Positions 24,820 to 33,488 of a stretch of 33,488 nt of DNA are shown here, one piece after another. Both the position numbers and the translations under genes were made by a program. The notes under the pieces were generated by a model. That model was not told the origin of the DNA. It was given only the letters and a program-made list of their open reading frames with translations, and did no database searches. Within the stretch, counting starts at the first letter, position 1; each line of letters begins with the position of its first letter. This DNA is from Psychrobacter sp. UBA3483. GTDB taxonomy: Bacteria; Pseudomonadota; Gammaproteobacteria; Pseudomonadales; Moraxellaceae. The stretch lies in assembly GCF_002377905.1 (NCBI RefSeq), contig NZ_DFQS01000023.1, positions 1 to 33,488 of the forward strand, read 5' to 3'.

Positions 24820-24913
24820 CCTGATGTCACCTCCCTTAAATTTTTCATATTCTTATATGCACTATCATTATTTATACCATAATCAAAGCGCGCAAACGGT
24901 AAATAATATTGGC

Positions 24914-24968
24914 ACAAAAAAAACCCCTTACCTGCCCGTATAAGCTCTAAACAAGTAAAGGGTTTTTG
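24914..24968 (-). terminator. Probable clpB terminator
   Basis: Read on the minus strand, an imperfect stem (AAAAACCTTTAC with GTAAGGGGTTTT) is followed by an eight-T run. It lies about 60 bp after the clpB stop codon. The loop is long (about 25 nt), so the call is moderate. Confidence 0.55.
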
Positions 24969-25026
24969 GGTTTCTACCGTTCAGCAAATGATATTTAACC
25001 AATGCACGTTAAAACGAACCTTTATT

Positions 25027-27624
25027 TTAGCTCATTCTAAGCTTATCAAAGGTCAACTTATCATCAGCGCCGACATCGATTTTGATGATATCGCCTGGGA
25101 CGAAATCACCAGCCAGCAGTTTCAATGACAATGGGTTTTCGATCTCTTGCTGAATAGCACGTTTGAGTGGACGCGCACCATACACAGGGTCATAACCCAC
25201 TGCGACCAGTTTATTCATCGCATCTGCCGACAGCTCGATATCCATTTCACGCTCTTGAATACGCTGACGTAAGCGATCCAATTGAATATCGGCAATACCA
25301 GCCATTTGCGACATGCCAAGCGGATGGAAGACCACAATTTCATCAATACGGTTGACGAATTCTGGGCGAAAATGCTGCCCAACCGATTCCATAACTTCCG
25401 CTTTAATATCTTCGTAGCTCTCACCGACCATTTCTTGGATTTTATGCGAACCCAAGTTACTGGTCATGATAATGACGGTATTTTTAAAGTCTACCACGCG
25501 GCCTTGCGAATCGGTCAAGCGACCATCGTCTAGCACTTGTAGCAAAATATTAAACACGTCAGGATGGGCTTTTTCGACCTCATCAAACAATATCACGCTA
25601 TAAGGCTTACGGCGTACCGCTTCGGTCAACGTACCGCCTTCTTCATAACCGACATAACCTGGAGGCGCGCCCACCAAACGACTGACGCTGTGTTTCTCCA
25701 TGTACTCACTCATGTCGATACGAACAATTGCATCCTCACTATCAAACAAGAAGTTCGCCAGTGATTTGGTCAACTCCGTTTTACCGACACCCGTTGGTCC
25801 AAGGAACAAGAACGACCCAGAAGGACGATTCGGATCTGACAAACCAGCTCGGCTACGGCGCACCGCATTAGCGACCGCTTCGACCGCTTCGTCTTGACCG
25901 ATGACGCGCTCATGGAGCTTTTCTTCCATTGCTAGCATTTTGTCACGCTCGCCTTGCATCATTTTGCTGACTGGAATACCAGTCGCCGCTGCCACGACCT
26001 CGGCGATTTCGTTATCAGTGACCTTATTACGTAGCAGTTTTACGCCACTATTTTCACCAGTTTGCTCTTTTTGCTCGGCCAAATCCGACTCATGAATACG
26101 GCGCTCTAACTGCGGAATAGTCTCATATTGCAGCTTACTCATGGTCTCGTAGTCGCCTTCACGACTGGCTTTATCATAAGCAATACGGGCCTTATCCAGC
26201 TCGTCTTTTAGCTGCTGACTGCCTTTAACCAGCGCTTTTTCTGCTTGCCAAATCTCATTAAGATCGGCGTATTCTTTTTCAAGCTCTTCAATTTGTGCAT
26301 CAAGCACTTTACGCTCTGCTTGCGCGCCCGCATCTTCTTCGTTTTTGAGCACTTCGCGCTGCATTTTTAACTGAATCAGACGGCTATCAAGTTTGCCAAG
26401 TGACTCAGGCTTGCTGTCCATCTCCATACGCAGGCGACTTGCCGCTTCATCAATTAAATCAATCGCCTTATCTGGCAGCTTACGATCGGTAATATAACGA
26501 TGACTCATACGTGCAGCCGCGATAATCGCGCTATCTTGGATATCAACACCGTGATGCAGCTCATAACGCTCTTTTAGACCACGCAGAATCGCAATGGTGT
26601 CTTCGACCGTTGGCTCATCGACCAATACTTTTTGGAAACGACGCTCAAGCGCCGCATCTTTTTCGATATACTGGCGATACTCATCTAGAGTCGTCGCACC
26701 GACGCAATGTAGCTCGCCGCGAGCGAGCGCAGGTTTTAGCATATTACCTGCATCCATCGCGCCTTCTGACTTACCAGCGCCGACCATGGTGTGTAGCTCA
26801 TCAATAAATAAGATGACATTACCTTCTTGCTTCGCCAAATCACTCAGAACCGCTTTGAGACGCTCTTCAAACTCACCGCGGAATTTAGCCCCTGCAATAA
26901 GCGCGCCTAAGTCTAACGACAGCACTTCTTTACGGCGCAGTCCTTCTGGCACATCACCATTGATAATTTTTTGCGCCAAGCCTTCAACGATGGCGGTTTT
27001 ACCCACACCCGGTTCACCGATAAGCACTGGATTATTTTTGGTACGACGCGATAACACCTGAATGGTACGGCGAATCTCTTCGTCACGACCAATCACCGGA
27101 TCAAGCTTACCAAGCTCCGCTTGCTCAGTTAGATTAATGGTATATTTATTCAGCGCATCACGCTGATCTTCGGCGTTTTGATTATTCACCGTCTCATCAC
27201 CTCGCAGTTGCTCAATGACCGCTTTTAGCTTACTTGCCGTCACCCCAGCATTTTCAAATATTTTTTTGGTGTCGCCTTGCTCAGCAAGTGCCAACATTAC
27301 CCATTCAGTGGCAATAAAATCATCACCCTCTTTTTGCGCTTGGCGATCGGCCAAGTTCAAAATCTTCACCGAATTTGGGTTTAGATTAACGTCGCCAGTT
27401 GGCTCGCTAATCGTCGCTTGATTGTCGAGCGCCTTTGCCACGCCATTTTTTAATGCTGGAATAGACGCGCCGGCTTGCTGACAGATAGATAAGTTAGACT
27501 CATCTTGTAGCAATACTGCAAGCAAATGCACAGGATCAATCCCAGTGTGGTCGCGACCTAGCGCCAAACTTTGGGCTTCTTGAATCGCTGATTGTAATTT
27601 TTGGGTAAATTTCTCGAATCTCAT
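25027..27624 (-). CDS. clpB: ATP-dependent disaggregase ClpB
   Basis: An 865-residue HSP100 chaperone that, with DnaK, resolubilises aggregated proteins. An N-terminal Clp repeat domain (about 1-145) is followed by AAA module 1 (Walker A GEPGVGKTA, Walker B LFIDELHTM), a long middle coiled coil (about 400-530) and AAA module 2 (Walker A GPTGVGKTE, Walker B ILFDEVEKAHPDV). The start is set at MRFEKFTQKLQ because the ribosome site (AAAGGACACATT) fits it. An in-frame ATG 18 nt upstream (27642) overlaps that site and is unlikely. A heat-shock-like promoter lies upstream at 27719-27746. Confidence 0.97.
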   Translation of the reverse strand: MRFEKFTQKLQSAIQEAQSLALGRDHTGIDPVHLLAVLLQDESNLSICQQAGASIPALKNGVAKALDNQATISEPTGDVNLNPNSVKILNLADRQAQKEGDDFIATEWVMLALAEQGDTKKIFENAGVTASKLKAVIEQLRGDETVNNQNAEDQRDALNKYTINLTEQAELGKLDPVIGRDEEIRRTIQVLSRRTKNNPVLIGEPGVGKTAIVEGLAQKIINGDVPEGLRRKEVLSLDLGALIAGAKFRGEFEERLKAVLSDLAKQEGNVILFIDELHTMVGAGKSEGAMDAGNMLKPALARGELHCVGATTLDEYRQYIEKDAALERRFQKVLVDEPTVEDTIAILRGLKERYELHHGVDIQDSAIIAAARMSHRYITDRKLPDKAIDLIDEAASRLRMEMDSKPESLGKLDSRLIQLKMQREVLKNEEDAGAQAERKVLDAQIEELEKEYADLNEIWQAEKALVKGSQQLKDELDKARIAYDKASREGDYETMSKLQYETIPQLERRIHESDLAEQKEQTGENSGVKLLRNKVTDNEIAEVVAAATGIPVSKMMQGERDKMLAMEEKLHERVIGQDEAVEAVANAVRRSRAGLSDPNRPSGSFLFLGPTGVGKTELTKSLANFLFDSEDAIVRIDMSEYMEKHSVSRLVGAPPGYVGYEEGGTLTEAVRRKPYSVILFDEVEKAHPDVFNILLQVLDDGRLTDSQGRVVDFKNTVIIMTSNLGSHKIQEMVGESYEDIKAEVMESVGQHFRPEFVNRIDEIVVFHPLGMSQMAGIADIQLDRLRQRIQEREMDIELSADAMNKLVAVGYDPVYGARPLKRAIQQEIENPLSLKLLAGDFVPGDIIKIDVGADDKLTFDKLRMS

Positions 27625-27717
27625 AATGTGTCCTTTAATCATTAATAGTCGTTTGTATCTGCTAGTCGCTGCGGCTTTTTATGAGTATTAAGATGCTGCA
27701 AGCTTTTCGTTGTTATC

Positions 27718-27746
27718 TATATAAGGTTTGTTCAGTAATATTTCAA
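27718..27746 (-). promoter_or_regulatory. clpB promoter, sigma32-like and/or sigma70-like
   Basis: On the minus strand TTGAAA (27741-27746), a 14-bp spacer and CCTTATAT (27719-27726) approximate the RpoH pattern (CTTGAAA, CCCCATNT). The same region also reads as sigma70 TTGAAA, 17 bp, TATATA (27718-27723). It lies about 95 nt before the clpB start. Confidence 0.55.
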
Positions 27747-27747
27747 T

Positions 27748-28013
27748 GTTATTTTAACGATTGTCAATAGTATTTATTGACTTATTGGTATCGACCTATG
27801 CAGCATATATATGAGCAAAAATAAAATCTACAAAAAAAATTAAACCTTACTCATAACAATGATATTAAGATAAAGTATTAATAGTCACCTTTATAAGAGA
27901 TTTCAAGAGAAGTTAGCAAAGAAAAATTAGGAAGTCTTGAAGATGTACAGACAGAGAAAAATATATTTTAGCGGACGACTAAAACAGTCAAATGCGGGAG
28001 TTTAACAAACTAT
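27748..28013. other. Gene-free stretch between L,D-transpeptidase and clpB promoter
   Basis: About 266 AT-rich bp. The one clear structure is an inverted repeat GTCAATA (27763-27769) with TATTGAC (27775-27781) just upstream of the clpB promoter, a possible regulator site. No terminator for the L,D-transpeptidase gene and no small gene could be supported. Confidence 0.4.
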
Positions 28014-28610
28014 TTATTCTACAATTTCGATCGGTGTGCCAACCTTTATCGCAGCCATGATTTCATCCATCTCATCATTGGTCACGGCTATGCAGCCTTC
28101 TGTCCAATCGCGTTGCTGGTTCAGTAGACCCAATGCACCAAAACCGTTTTTTTGCCCATGAATCATAATATCACCGCCAGCACTGACGCCTCGTGATTTG
28201 GCACGGGCTTTATCGGCCGCATTGGGGTAACTTATGTGAATAGAGCGGTAATATCCAGATTTTTCATTTTTATAATCGAGTGTATAGCTGCCAACAGGGG
28301 TACGCTGGTCACCTTGTTGTTGCTTATGACCGACAGGATTGCCACCGAGCGCAATGTGATAAGACTTAATCACTTTATCATCACTTAGTAGCTGCAGGGT
28401 ACGAGCAGATTTATCGACAAAGACTTTATTGACGAGAGCTTTATCAATGACAGCGTTATTAGTGATGGGTTTATGATTCATCGCAGTGTTTTTGGCATGA
28501 GTCATAGTACTGGTGGCTATAAATGCAACGATGAAAGTAACGAGACCAAACCCTATCGCGATAAATAACCAACTTGAATATTTTCTTGAATCTGCACGAA
28601 AAATTGCCAT
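28014..28610 (-). CDS. Membrane-anchored L,D-transpeptidase (YkuD domain)
   Basis: A 198-residue protein with one N-terminal membrane helix (about 13-34) and a periplasmic YkuD domain (about 62-197). The catalytic motif is H151 (IMIHGQ) with C173 in DWTEGCIAV. The usual serine of SxGC is threonine here, a conservative change. Such enzymes make 3-3 peptidoglycan crosslinks, attach lipoproteins, or hydrolyse them. The short form without a LysM or PG-binding domain does not say which. No cleavable signal is evident. It lies 139 bp downstream of the HSD10-like gene on the same strand. Confidence 0.9.
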   Translation of the reverse strand: MAIFRADSRKYSSWLFIAIGFGLVTFIVAFIATSTMTHAKNTAMNHKPITNNAVIDKALVNKVFVDKSARTLQLLSDDKVIKSYHIALGGNPVGHKQQQGDQRTPVGSYTLDYKNEKSGYYRSIHISYPNAADKARAKSRGVSAGGDIMIHGQKNGFGALGLLNQQRDWTEGCIAVTNDEMDEIMAAIKVGTPIEIVE

Positions 28611-28749
28611 AGCTTTTGCTTCTTAAAGTTAAGCGTTTATTGTTAAAGTTATCTTTTATAAGATAGCAAAAGACTATGCCAAGTTTGTGAAATTATATAA
28701 ATAAAGCTAAGTGTTTAATAAGAACTACTGAATAACAAGTCCTTAAAAC

Positions 28750-29550
28750 CTACACCATACGAATCGCGCCATCAAGACGAATCACTTCACCATTTAAGTA
28801 AGCATTATCGATAATATGTGTGACCAGTTTGGCAAACTCATTTGGATTGCCCAAACGCTTAGGATAAGGGACACCGGCCTCTAACTGCTCGCGCGCTTTT
28901 TCAGGGATAGTCTGCATCATCGGTGTGGCAAAGACACCAGGAGCGATGGTCATGACGCGAATACCATGACGCGCCAGCTCACGCGCCAGTGGCAGGGTCA
29001 GACCAACGACGCCAGCTTTTGATGATGAATAGCTTGCTTGCCCTACTTGCCCATCAAAAGCCGCGATAGAGGCGGTATTGATAATGATGCCATTATCAGC
29101 ATTCTTCTCATTAGCGCTTTCTGTATTGTCAATATTAGCAACCCGCTTAGCAATACTGGCCGCCACCAAACGCGCGACGTTAAAAGAACCAACGAGGTTG
29201 ATATTAACCCCGCGACTAAAAGCCTCAAGGTCGGCTGGGTTATTTTCACGGTCAAGCAGCTTTTGTACCACAGCAATACCCGCACAGTTAATAGAACCTT
29301 GCAGACCGCCAAATTCTTTTTCAGCCAACTCAACAGCCGCTTGTACCTCATCACCACTGGTCACGTCACAACGTACAAAACGTACAAAACGTACATTATC
29401 ACCTAACTCATCAACCAAAGCTTGCCCAGTTGACTCGTTCAAATCAGCAATAACGACCTTGCCGCCTTGAGCCACGATAGCGCGAACCACTGACTCACCT
29501 AGACCTGATGCACCGCCAGTAACCAAAAAGCTGTGTTGTTCAATTTGCAT
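28750..29550 (-). CDS. SDR oxidoreductase, 3-hydroxyacyl-CoA dehydrogenase type 2-like
   Basis: A 266-residue short-chain dehydrogenase. It has TGGASGLG near residue 11, an aspartate after strand 2 (VVIADL, NAD-type), a serine in INTASIAAF, and YSSSK. The overall pattern (SINCAGIAVVQKL, APGVFATPMM, GVPYPKRLGNPNEFAKLV) resembles the HSD17B10 branch, which oxidises short and branched 3-hydroxyacyl-CoA. An insertion rich in asparagine and glutamate (NIDNTESANEKNADNG) lies before strand 5. A 9-bp in-frame repeat expands FVR near residue 55. It has a good ribosome site and lies 86 bp after the acyl-CoA synthetase, suggesting a shared catabolic unit. Confidence 0.92.
   Translation of the reverse strand: MQIEQHSFLVTGGASGLGESVVRAIVAQGGKVVIADLNESTGQALVDELGDNVRFVRFVRCDVTSGDEVQAAVELAEKEFGGLQGSINCAGIAVVQKLLDRENNPADLEAFSRGVNINLVGSFNVARLVAASIAKRVANIDNTESANEKNADNGIIINTASIAAFDGQVGQASYSSSKAGVVGLTLPLARELARHGIRVMTIAPGVFATPMMQTIPEKAREQLEAGVPYPKRLGNPNEFAKLVTHIIDNAYLNGEVIRLDGAIRMV
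29372..29398. repeat. 9-bp in-frame tandem repeat within SDR gene
   Basis: CGTACAAAA occurs twice (29372-29380, 29381-29389) and then as CGTACATTA (29390-29398). On the coding strand it gives VRFVRFVR, an expansion of the usual VRFVRCDV stretch at strand 3. Confidence 0.8.
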
Positions 29551-29636
29551 AATTATTCCTTTAATGGATGTTTTATTACTATTCTTATAGGCTAACTATT
29601 TTATTATCTTAAACGACTATCGAAATCTCCAACAAT

Positions 29637-31361
29637 CTATGCCGCAGACAAGCTACGCAACAAGAAACGCTGAATTTTACCGCTTGGCGTTTTTGGTAAT
29701 GCTGCCACAAATTCAACCTCACGTGGATAAGCATGAGTTGAAAGACGTTTACGGACCAAGTCTTGAATCTCTTTAGCAATCTCGTCCGTCCCCTCGATAC
29801 CGTCCTTTAGCACCACATAAGACTTAATCGTATGACCGCGCACTTCATCTGGCACGCCAACGGCGGCGGATTCTGCGACTGCCTCATGCTCAAGCACGGT
29901 GTTTTCCACATCCGTAGGCCCTACGCGGTAGCCTGCCGTAATAATAATGTCATCATCACGTCCAGAAAACCAATAGCTGCCATCGCTATGGCGCTCGACC
30001 ACATCGCCGGTTAAATAGTAATCTTCAGCAAAGGCGTCTTTCTCATTCCAGCTATAACCGCGGAAATAAAACGCCGGCGATTGGCTAACCACTACAGCAA
30101 GCTGTCCTTGCTCACCATCGGGTAATACTTGCATGTCATCATCTAATACGACGAGTGTGTGACCCGGTAGCGCCATGCCCATCGAACCAGTAGGACATTC
30201 ATGTGCTAATGAATGGTGCGCGCAGCAGGTCATGCCCGTCTCTGTTTGACCATATTGATCTTTCACTTGGCAGTTCAAATAGGTTTCGACCCAATTAACG
30301 ACTTCAGTATTTAAAGTTTCGCCGGCTGAGTTGGCACAGCGCAGTGATAATTTGCCATTAGCAGTATTGTGAGCTTCTTCAAACACACCGCTCGATTTCA
30401 TCATCCGAAACGCCGTTGGCGAAGAGGCCAAATTGGTAATCTTATGACGCACCATAAAGTCGCGGGTATTGGCAGCATCAAAGCCCGCCTCGTTAAAGTA
30501 AGTCGTGACGCCCATCAGTAAAGGCCCCGTAATCGCGTAATATAATCCATATGCCCAGCCGGGATCGGCCATATTCCAGTAGTTATCATCTGCACGTAAG
30601 TCAATGGCATAGCGCATATACAGATAAAAAGCGAATAGCGCTGATAACGGCACACTGACACCTTTTGATTTACCGACTGTACCCGAGGTAAACATTTGCA
30701 AAAACGCTGCATCTTCGTTGAGCAAGACCGCCTCTAGCGTTTGCGGCTGGGTCGCCATCATCTGAGCATAATTATCATCAGACCATTTGCTTTCACTATC
30801 AGCTTGCGCATTATTCTTACTGCCAACCATGACCATTTTGGTTTGCTCGGCTAAATCCTCAAACTTGCCACGATTTTCCTGATTGGTAAAAACCACTTTG
30901 GTATTGGCTTTATCCATGCGGTATTTAATTGAATCATAGCCAAAAGCGGTAAATAGCGGTTGATAGACTGCGCCAATCCGCCAAGTCGCTAGTACAATGA
31001 TGAGCAGCTCAGGGGTACGCGGTAGCATGGTCGCCACTTGGTCGCCAACTTGTACGCCGTAGGATGTTAATAAATTAGCCACTTGCGCACTTGCTTTATC
31101 AAGCTCTGCAAAAGTCATGCGCGTCATATTGCCAGCGGTATCTTCATGCACTAAGGCTAGATTATCGCCGCGCCCGTCACGCACATGACGACCACAGCAG
31201 GCCATATAAGCATTTAAACGGTCATCTAAATGCTCGCCATAGATTTCTGCCAATAACGCCTTCATATCAAAGTTATGATAGTAATCACTGTAGCTCGTTG
31301 GTGTATGGGTGGTACCTTTAGCAGAGTTTGCGGACGAATAGTTCGAAGAGGAGGTGTTCAT
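29637..31361 (-). CDS. AMP-binding acyl-CoA synthetase
   Basis: A 574-residue adenylate-forming ligase of the acetyl/medium-chain acyl-CoA synthetase type. The phosphate loop reads FTSGTVGKSKGV, the core motif YGQTETGM, the hinge region YWFSGRDDDIIITAGYRVGP, and the C-terminal catalytic lysine is K562 in PKTPSGKIQR. It activates a carboxylic acid with ATP to an acyl-AMP and then to acyl-CoA. Chain length cannot be read, though ADPGWAYGLYY resembles medium-chain (ACSM-like) enzymes. The N-terminus has a 20-residue serine/threonine-rich lead. It is first in line before the HSD10-like gene and has a good ribosome site (AAAGGATTAGCTT). Confidence 0.93.
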   Translation of the reverse strand: MNTSSSNYSSANSAKGTTHTPTSYSDYYHNFDMKALLAEIYGEHLDDRLNAYMACCGRHVRDGRGDNLALVHEDTAGNMTRMTFAELDKASAQVANLLTSYGVQVGDQVATMLPRTPELLIIVLATWRIGAVYQPLFTAFGYDSIKYRMDKANTKVVFTNQENRGKFEDLAEQTKMVMVGSKNNAQADSESKWSDDNYAQMMATQPQTLEAVLLNEDAAFLQMFTSGTVGKSKGVSVPLSALFAFYLYMRYAIDLRADDNYWNMADPGWAYGLYYAITGPLLMGVTTYFNEAGFDAANTRDFMVRHKITNLASSPTAFRMMKSSGVFEEAHNTANGKLSLRCANSAGETLNTEVVNWVETYLNCQVKDQYGQTETGMTCCAHHSLAHECPTGSMGMALPGHTLVVLDDDMQVLPDGEQGQLAVVVSQSPAFYFRGYSWNEKDAFAEDYYLTGDVVERHSDGSYWFSGRDDDIIITAGYRVGPTDVENTVLEHEAVAESAAVGVPDEVRGHTIKSYVVLKDGIEGTDEIAKEIQDLVRKRLSTHAYPREVEFVAALPKTPSGKIQRFLLRSLSAA

Positions 31362-31461
31362 AAGCTAATCCTTTAGCAATCGAGAGTCGCTGACATTATC
31401 AGCGCTTTATCAGAAGTCAAACAGTCCCATCCTAGTCACTGTTTGCTCTTATGGTTTGCGC

Positions 31462-31503
31462 ATATAAAAATGCGTATGCTCTATTAGTAACGCATTTTTA
31501 TAT
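31462..31503. terminator. 14-bp perfect hairpin after topoisomerase IB gene
   Basis: ATATAAAAATGCGT (31462-31475) and ACGCATTTTTATAT (31490-31503) are perfect arms around a 14-nt loop, about 60 bp after the topoisomerase stop. The T run lies within the stem, so it is a plausible but not classical terminator. Confidence 0.55.
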
Positions 31504-31563
31504 TTATTTCAATACATAACGTATCATTTTTAAAATTAAGTACAATTTTTAATAGAAATAAAT

Positions 31564-32700
31564 CTATTGAATGGCACTTAAAAATCCTAGCAGCGCTTTC
31601 TCTTCATCGCTTTGATATGGCTTAGTACGGCCACGGCGTGCTTGTTTATAACACTCAAAAAACTGTCCTGCTAAAAAGCGCTCAATAATAACCGGATTGA
31701 TATAAGACGCTCGGCAGACAGCAGGCGTATTGCCAAGCTCTTCTGCCACCGCTTTAACCATAGCAGTCACCAGCTGTTGACGCTCATTGCTATTAGGCTC
31801 ACTGGCTAATATGTCTTTGCCGTCAGTAGTCTGCAGCTCATCGTATAAATAACTGGCAGCAAGGACGCTTGCCATCCAAGTACGAAAGTCCTTGGCGCTA
31901 TATAAATTGCCGCTGTATGTCTTACTCTCACTATCATGACCGCAAGTATGCGACCGTATATAATCATTGATATCGCTACTATCGACGATTTGCTTATCAC
32001 CATTATCATCTAAATATTTAAAAATTTGATAACCCGGCAGCTCAGAGCAGGCTTGTACAATCTCAATTAAACGTTCGTCTTGCAGTTCGATATGATGCTC
32101 TTTAGCACTTTTCCCGACAAAATCAAACGCCAAACCATTATCCGTTTCGCTGACGTGTTTGCTGCGTAAAGTGCTTAAGCCATAGCTTTTATTCATCTTC
32201 GCATAGCGGCTATTACCGATACGAATTAATGTGGTTTCCAGCAATTTAACCACGGCGGCAAGTACATTGGCGCGTGATAACGACTGCGCTTCTAAATCTT
32301 TTTCTACTTGCGCACGTAGGTTTGGCAACGCCTGAGCAAAACCTATCATGGCATTAAACTTAGCTTGATCACGGACGCGGTCCCATTCAGGATGATACAA
32401 GTACTGCTTGCGTGCTTTATCATCGCGGCCTGTCGATTGCAGATGCCCTTTATCATCTTGGCATATCCAAACCTCTGACCACATCGGCGGTATCACTAGC
32501 GCATCAAAACGCTGGCGCAACGCTTTGTCTTTGACCGTTTTGCCGGTGGCGTCTTTATAAGTAAAGCCGCGACCCCAACGCCTACGCGTGAACCCAGGCT
32601 CATCGTCGCTGACGTAGCGTAAGTTGGCCAAGCGCGCCAGACGCTCGTAATCATGGCGCACATCTTGCGTGGTTGTTTGGTCATCTAGCTTCGCCATCAT
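31564..32700 (-). CDS. Bacterial (poxvirus-like) type IB DNA topoisomerase
   Basis: A 378-residue topoisomerase IB, which relaxes supercoils through a 3'-phosphotyrosyl intermediate. By spacing to the vaccinia and Deinococcus enzymes, the catalytic set is R160 (LIRIGNSRY), K197 (FVGKSAKEH), R273 (DFRTWMAS), N324 (GNTPAVCR) and nucleophile Y333 (ASYINP). Asparagine at the position of the vaccinia histidine matches the Deinococcus enzyme. STLRSKHV (176-183) is also typical. The gene is scattered among bacteria and often spread by transfer, but nothing around it here indicates a mobile origin. Two ATGs are adjacent at the start. Confidence 0.93.
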   Translation of the reverse strand: MMAKLDDQTTTQDVRHDYERLARLANLRYVSDDEPGFTRRRWGRGFTYKDATGKTVKDKALRQRFDALVIPPMWSEVWICQDDKGHLQSTGRDDKARKQYLYHPEWDRVRDQAKFNAMIGFAQALPNLRAQVEKDLEAQSLSRANVLAAVVKLLETTLIRIGNSRYAKMNKSYGLSTLRSKHVSETDNGLAFDFVGKSAKEHHIELQDERLIEIVQACSELPGYQIFKYLDDNGDKQIVDSSDINDYIRSHTCGHDSESKTYSGNLYSAKDFRTWMASVLAASYLYDELQTTDGKDILASEPNSNERQQLVTAMVKAVAEELGNTPAVCRASYINPVIIERFLAGQFFECYKQARRGRTKPYQSDEEKALLGFLSAIQ

Positions 32701-32876
32701 ACATACTCGATTGATAAAATAGTCGTTTTAGCATAATGAATTGCGGCTATTTTTGCTGTTTGTTTGCCACGAGCAAAGTGTAATCGATGTGTAAAAGCAC
32801 TCCTTTAAAAGGTTCTAAACCATGAGTTTTTAAGTCATAATTTGCTAAAATCCACAACTTAAGTTAAATAAATATA

Positions 32877-33344
32877 ATGAAAAATACTTCGATAAAAATA
32901 GCCCCATTACTTATAGCCCCATTGTCTAAAGCTGATTACGACGCTTGGTTAAAATTGTGGCAAAGTTATTTAACCTTTTATGAAACTCGTCTGCCACCAA
33001 GCACTACAGAAAAGACATGGCGCAACCTGCTTGATGACGATATGCCGATTTATGGATTTGGCGCTTGGCAGAACGACATACTAGTAGGTATCACGCATGT
33101 GGTGCTACATCCAAATACATGGAATACCACAGAATGTTGTTACTTAGAAGATTTATACGTTAGTGAAGCGGTTCGCGGAAAAGGCGTAGGACGCGCATTG
33201 ATTGAACACGTATATGAATTTGCCAATAAGAAAAACTGCAACCGTGTTTATTGGACGACGCAAGAAGGCAATGCGACGGCGCGCAAACTCTATGATGTAA
33301 TCGCTACTCAAACGGACATGGTGCAATATCGCAAAGATTTGTGA
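32877..33344 (+). CDS. GNAT family N-acetyltransferase
   Basis: A 155-residue acetyltransferase. Motif A (LEDLYVSEAVRGKGVGRALIEHV) holds the acetyl-CoA loop at R100 to G105. The later VYWTTQEGNATARKLYDVIA is typical of small-molecule or amino-acid acetyltransferases in this superfamily. The acceptor is unknown. The first 12 residues look unstructured. A candidate extended -10 (TGCTAAAAT, 32843-32851) lies 25 bp before the ATG, which lacks a clear ribosome site. It is divergent from the topoisomerase gene and ends before a strong terminator. Confidence 0.88.
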   Translation: MKNTSIKIAPLLIAPLSKADYDAWLKLWQSYLTFYETRLPPSTTEKTWRNLLDDDMPIYGFGAWQNDILVGITHVVLHPNTWNTTECCYLEDLYVSEAVRGKGVGRALIEHVYEFANKKNCNRVYWTTQEGNATARKLYDVIATQTDMVQYRKDL

Positions 33345-33371
33345 CTCAAACTCAAATAAAAACACAGCTAT

Positions 33372-33408
33372 AAAAAAACGCCAAGCGTTAACCACTTGGC
33401 GTTTTTTT
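33372..33408. terminator. Bidirectional intrinsic terminator
   Basis: AAAAAAACGCCAAG (33372-33385) and CTTGGCGTTTTTTT (33395-33408) form a perfect 14-bp stem with A and T runs on both flanks, so it can stop transcription from either side. Confidence 0.9.
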
Positions 33409-33488
33409 ACGACACAAATCTAAACTAATACCAAACCCAACAATTAAAGATGCGCCCAAGCTCGAGCAGTTAACGACCGAATTCTTTG

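Noticed and set aside
26594..27061. 155-codon plus-strand frame inside clpB
   Set aside because: It is antisense to the highly conserved first AAA module, and the serine/proline-rich product is typical of a shadow frame.
33409..33488. Possible 3' end of a minus-strand gene at the window edge
   Set aside because: The bidirectional terminator suggests a convergent gene, but the remaining 80 bp give several possible endings in different frames and none is recognisable.

Overview
The window looks like chromosomal DNA from a moderately AT-rich gammaproteobacterium of the Moraxellaceae, most likely Psychrobacter or a close relative. This is inferred from gene content: a ribonuclease HI–DNA polymerase epsilon fusion, a soluble RnfB-like ferredoxin directly before nth, a FimL-like protein, DUF3144, paired BCCT transporters and several lipid-metabolism oxidoreductases. 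No rRNA, tRNA or CRISPR array was seen.

Layout. (1) 86–4850, minus strand: a probable lipid or branched-chain acyl catabolic operon. In transcription order it holds a 606-residue acyl-CoA dehydrogenase, a CurA-type NADPH oxidoreductase and two short-chain dehydrogenases, with a divergent GlxA/AraC-type regulator at 5033–6055. (2) 6278–9359: a Tat-exported LD-carboxypeptidase, a YkvA/DUF1232 protein, a small membrane protein and a lipoprotein. (3) 9646–18238, plus strand: housekeeping genes rnhA-dnaQ, fimL-like, nudC, rnfB-like, nth, metK and a DUF3144 gene. (4) 18440–19896: a Kazal-like lipoprotein, a 28-bp tandem repeat and an IS630-family insertion sequence. (5) 19904–24819, minus strand: two tandem paralogous BCCT transporters and a soluble PQQ-type sugar dehydrogenase lipoprotein. 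(6) 25027–32700, minus strand: clpB with a heat-shock-like promoter, an L,D-transpeptidase, an HSD10-like dehydrogenase, an acyl-CoA synthetase and a bacterial topoisomerase IB. (7) 32877–33344: a GNAT acetyltransferase.

The most unusual feature is not a gene. Three intergenic hairpins (903–968, 2914–2983, 6150–6225) share a conserved loop of about 35 nt but have largely different stems that are each self-complementary. Copies 1 and 2 lie inside the catabolic operon. Copy 3 lies between two convergent genes and is nested in a larger branched structure. This looks like a dispersed structured repeat whose pairing, not stem sequence, is kept. Other anomalies are two tandem-repeat arrays that begin at the stop codons of lipoprotein genes (15-bp and 28-bp periods), an orphan RnfB-like ferredoxin next to nth, a twin-arginine signal on an LdcA-type enzyme, a roughly 500-bp gene-free leader before metK and an in-frame 9-bp expansion in a dehydrogenase gene.
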